A stretch of DNA of 48,766 nucleotides from Brevundimonas diminuta 470-4 (GTDB taxonomy: Bacteria > Pseudomonadota > Alphaproteobacteria > Caulobacterales > Caulobacteraceae), in assembly GCA_000318405.1 (NCBI GenBank), contig KB291731.1:1-48766 (forward strand), given 5' to 3'. Under the pieces are notes generated by a model. That model made no database searches and had not been told where the DNA came from. It was given only the letters and a program-made list of their open reading frames with translations. The translations under genes and the position numbers were made by a program. Below are positions 47,632 to 48,766 of this stretch, piece after piece (position 1 is the stretch's first letter; each line of letters starts with the position of its first letter).

Positions 47632-48766
47632 TCAGAAACGGAAGCGAAGCCCCAGGCTGTAGGTCCGCCCGAAATCTTCGAGTTCCTCTACCCGCGCGCG
47701 GTCTCCCCGGTATCGCCGCGCCCGGGAATCCGTCAGGTTGCCTGCTTCCGCCACCAGCGTCAGGTTCGGTCGAAGCTGATAACGCGCGGTCCAGTCCAGA
47801 ATTCCGCGCTCGTCCCACCAGAGGAAGTTCCCGGCGGTGCCGTCGCCATAATCGCTGATGCCGCGGGTCTGGTGGTTATAGGCCAGGCGGGTGCTCAGCG
47901 GCCCCTTTTCGTAATAGACGGCGAAGTTGAACGTGTGTTTGGGCTGGAGGCCCAACGGCGCGCTCTCTCCGGTCTCGGGGACGTAGGACTCGGTCTCGAT
48001 GTAGCTGTAGTTCGAGAACACCCCCAACCCGTCGAACGGGGCCGGCAGGAAGGTGAGCGCCTGATCCCAGGTCGCTTCCAGTCCCTTCACGGTGGCGGCG
48101 CGGTCGCCATTGACCGTTGAGGTCAGACGCCAGCCTGCTTCAGGGGTGATGAAACCGTTGAAGTCTTCGCCGGCCTCCACGACCCTGCTGAAGCTGAAAT
48201 GGACATCTTCGATACGCTTGACGAACACGCCCAGCGACAGGACGCCGACGGGATTGAAGTAGTATTCCGCCATCAGGTCCAGCGCCTGGGACGTGGCGGG
48301 CTTTAGCTCCATGTTGCGGGCGCTGATCGTTTCGGCTTCGCGGTTGACGGAGACGGTCGGCCTCATGTCCGAAAAGCTCGGTCGGGCTATGGCCGAGCTG
48401 TAGGAGGCGCGCAGGATCAGATTGTCTGTCGCCGCATACTTCACATGCAGGCTCGGGAAGAAATTGGTGTACTCGCGCCCGAACTCTGTCGCCGTGGGCT
48501 CGGTGGCCCAGTTATCGTCGCTTCGCCAGCCTTGGCTGTCTGTGCGGGTGTGTTCAGCTCGAACGCCACCGACCACGCGCCACGGACCCGCATCGACGAC
48601 GCCCATGACATAGGCTGCGGCGATCTGTTCCTTGATGCTGAAGTCGTTGCTCCATGATGCTTCGATCGACTCTTCGGTCTTCAGTCCATCGACATGAGAC
48701 CGGACAATGTTCTTGTCGAAGCGATATCCGAAAGGAAATTGACGTGCCTCTGAGTTTTCATCCAGC
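47632..48766 (-). CDS. TonB-dependent receptor 3, C-terminal part (runs off the window)
   Basis: The reading frame is open from the right edge of the window, upstream of the first ATG at 48606, so this is a 3' partial gene of at least 378 codons. It shows barrel-strand repeats typical of CirA/TonB receptors (PWRVVGGVRAEHTRTDSQGW, NFFPSLHVKYAATDNLILRASYSSAIARPSFSDMRP, ELKPATSQALDLMAEYYF) and the terminal GLRFRF. RPSFSDMRPTVSVNR is a pattern of large Caulobacterales receptors. It is followed by the alkaline phosphatase gene. Confidence 0.9.
   Translation of the reverse strand, partial: LDENSEARQFPFGYRFDKNIVRSHVDGLKTEESIEASWSNDFSIKEQIAAAYVMGVVDAGPWRVVGGVRAEHTRTDSQGWRSDDNWATEPTATEFGREYTNFFPSLHVKYAATDNLILRASYSSAIARPSFSDMRPTVSVNREAETISARNMELKPATSQALDLMAEYYFNPVGVLSLGVFVKRIEDVHFSFSRVVEAGEDFNGFITPEAGWRLTSTVNGDRAATVKGLEATWDQALTFLPAPFDGLGVFSNYSYIETESYVPETGESAPLGLQPKHTFNFAVYYEKGPLSTRLAYNHQTRGISDYGDGTAGNFLWWDERGILDWTARYQLRPNLTLVAEAGNLTDSRARRYRGDRARVEELEDFGRTYSLGLRFRF

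Overview
The window is high-GC, densely coded bacterial DNA. It uses many GTG/TTG starts and ATGA-type gene overlaps, and carries three TonB-dependent receptors and several Tat-exported enzymes. This points to an alphaproteobacterium, most likely Caulobacterales (Brevundimonas-like) or Sphingomonadales; the assignment is inferred from gene style only. Almost everything from 1 to about 45.2 kb is catabolic, and it falls into three blocks, each with its own regulators and its own inverted-repeat operators. No rRNA, tRNA, CRISPR array or intact insertion sequence was seen.

Block A (1-15.2 kb). A translationally coupled operon encodes a LeuC/LeuD-type hydratase, an isocitrate-lyase-family C-C lyase and two PuuE-like (CE4-fold) amidohydrolases. 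Around it are an isochorismatase-fold amidase, two divergent GntR/UTRA regulators, an aldehyde dehydrogenase, a flavin monooxygenase, a maleate-isomerase/racemase-fold protein, a small coiled-coil protein, a methyltransferase and a TonB receptor. The set resembles ring or imide opening, deamidation to a substituted maleate, hydration to a malate and cleavage, as in the dimethylmaleate hydratase/dimethylmalate lyase end of nicotinate fermentation. A GTAT-N8-ATAC operator recurs at four promoters of this block.

Block B (15.5-27.7 kb). One operon holds a cyclase-family hydrolase (isatin-hydrolase-like) and IorA/IorB-type 2-oxoacid oxidoreductase subunits. Next come a MarR regulator, a monooxygenase fused to an OYE-type reductase (salicylyl-CoA/2-aminobenzoyl-CoA 5-hydroxylase type), a second MarR, a thioesterase, a fumarylacetoacetate-hydrolase-family enzyme, gentisate 1,2-dioxygenase, a nitrilase and a flavin-reductase-fold protein. 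There is no aryl-CoA ligase. The oxidoreductase could itself make the aroyl-CoA from an aryl-glyoxylate, feeding a CoA-dependent gentisate route. A TTTAG-AC-CTAAA site precedes both the hydroxylase and the dioxygenase.

Block C (27.7-45.2 kb). A secreted dipeptidase-like amidohydrolase, a DUF3311/sodium-solute symporter pair, a LysR regulator, a DapA-family lyase and a three-part amino/imino-acid dehydrogenase (DAO flavoprotein, 2Fe-2S protein, FAD/NAD protein with BFD domain) are followed by a VOC protein, RidA, a 996-residue TonB receptor and three tandem DUF885 hydrolases with Tat signals. The layout suggests periplasmic peptide breakdown, uptake and oxidation of an imino or D-amino acid such as hydroxyproline. 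Three TTGC(G/T)-N5-CGCAA LysR boxes lie 90-106 bp upstream of the three operons.

From 45.2 to 46.2 kb the DNA is non-coding or decayed and holds a tyrosine-recombinase remnant, probably an island edge. Beyond it lie an alkaline phosphatase and the C-terminal part of another TonB receptor running off the window.
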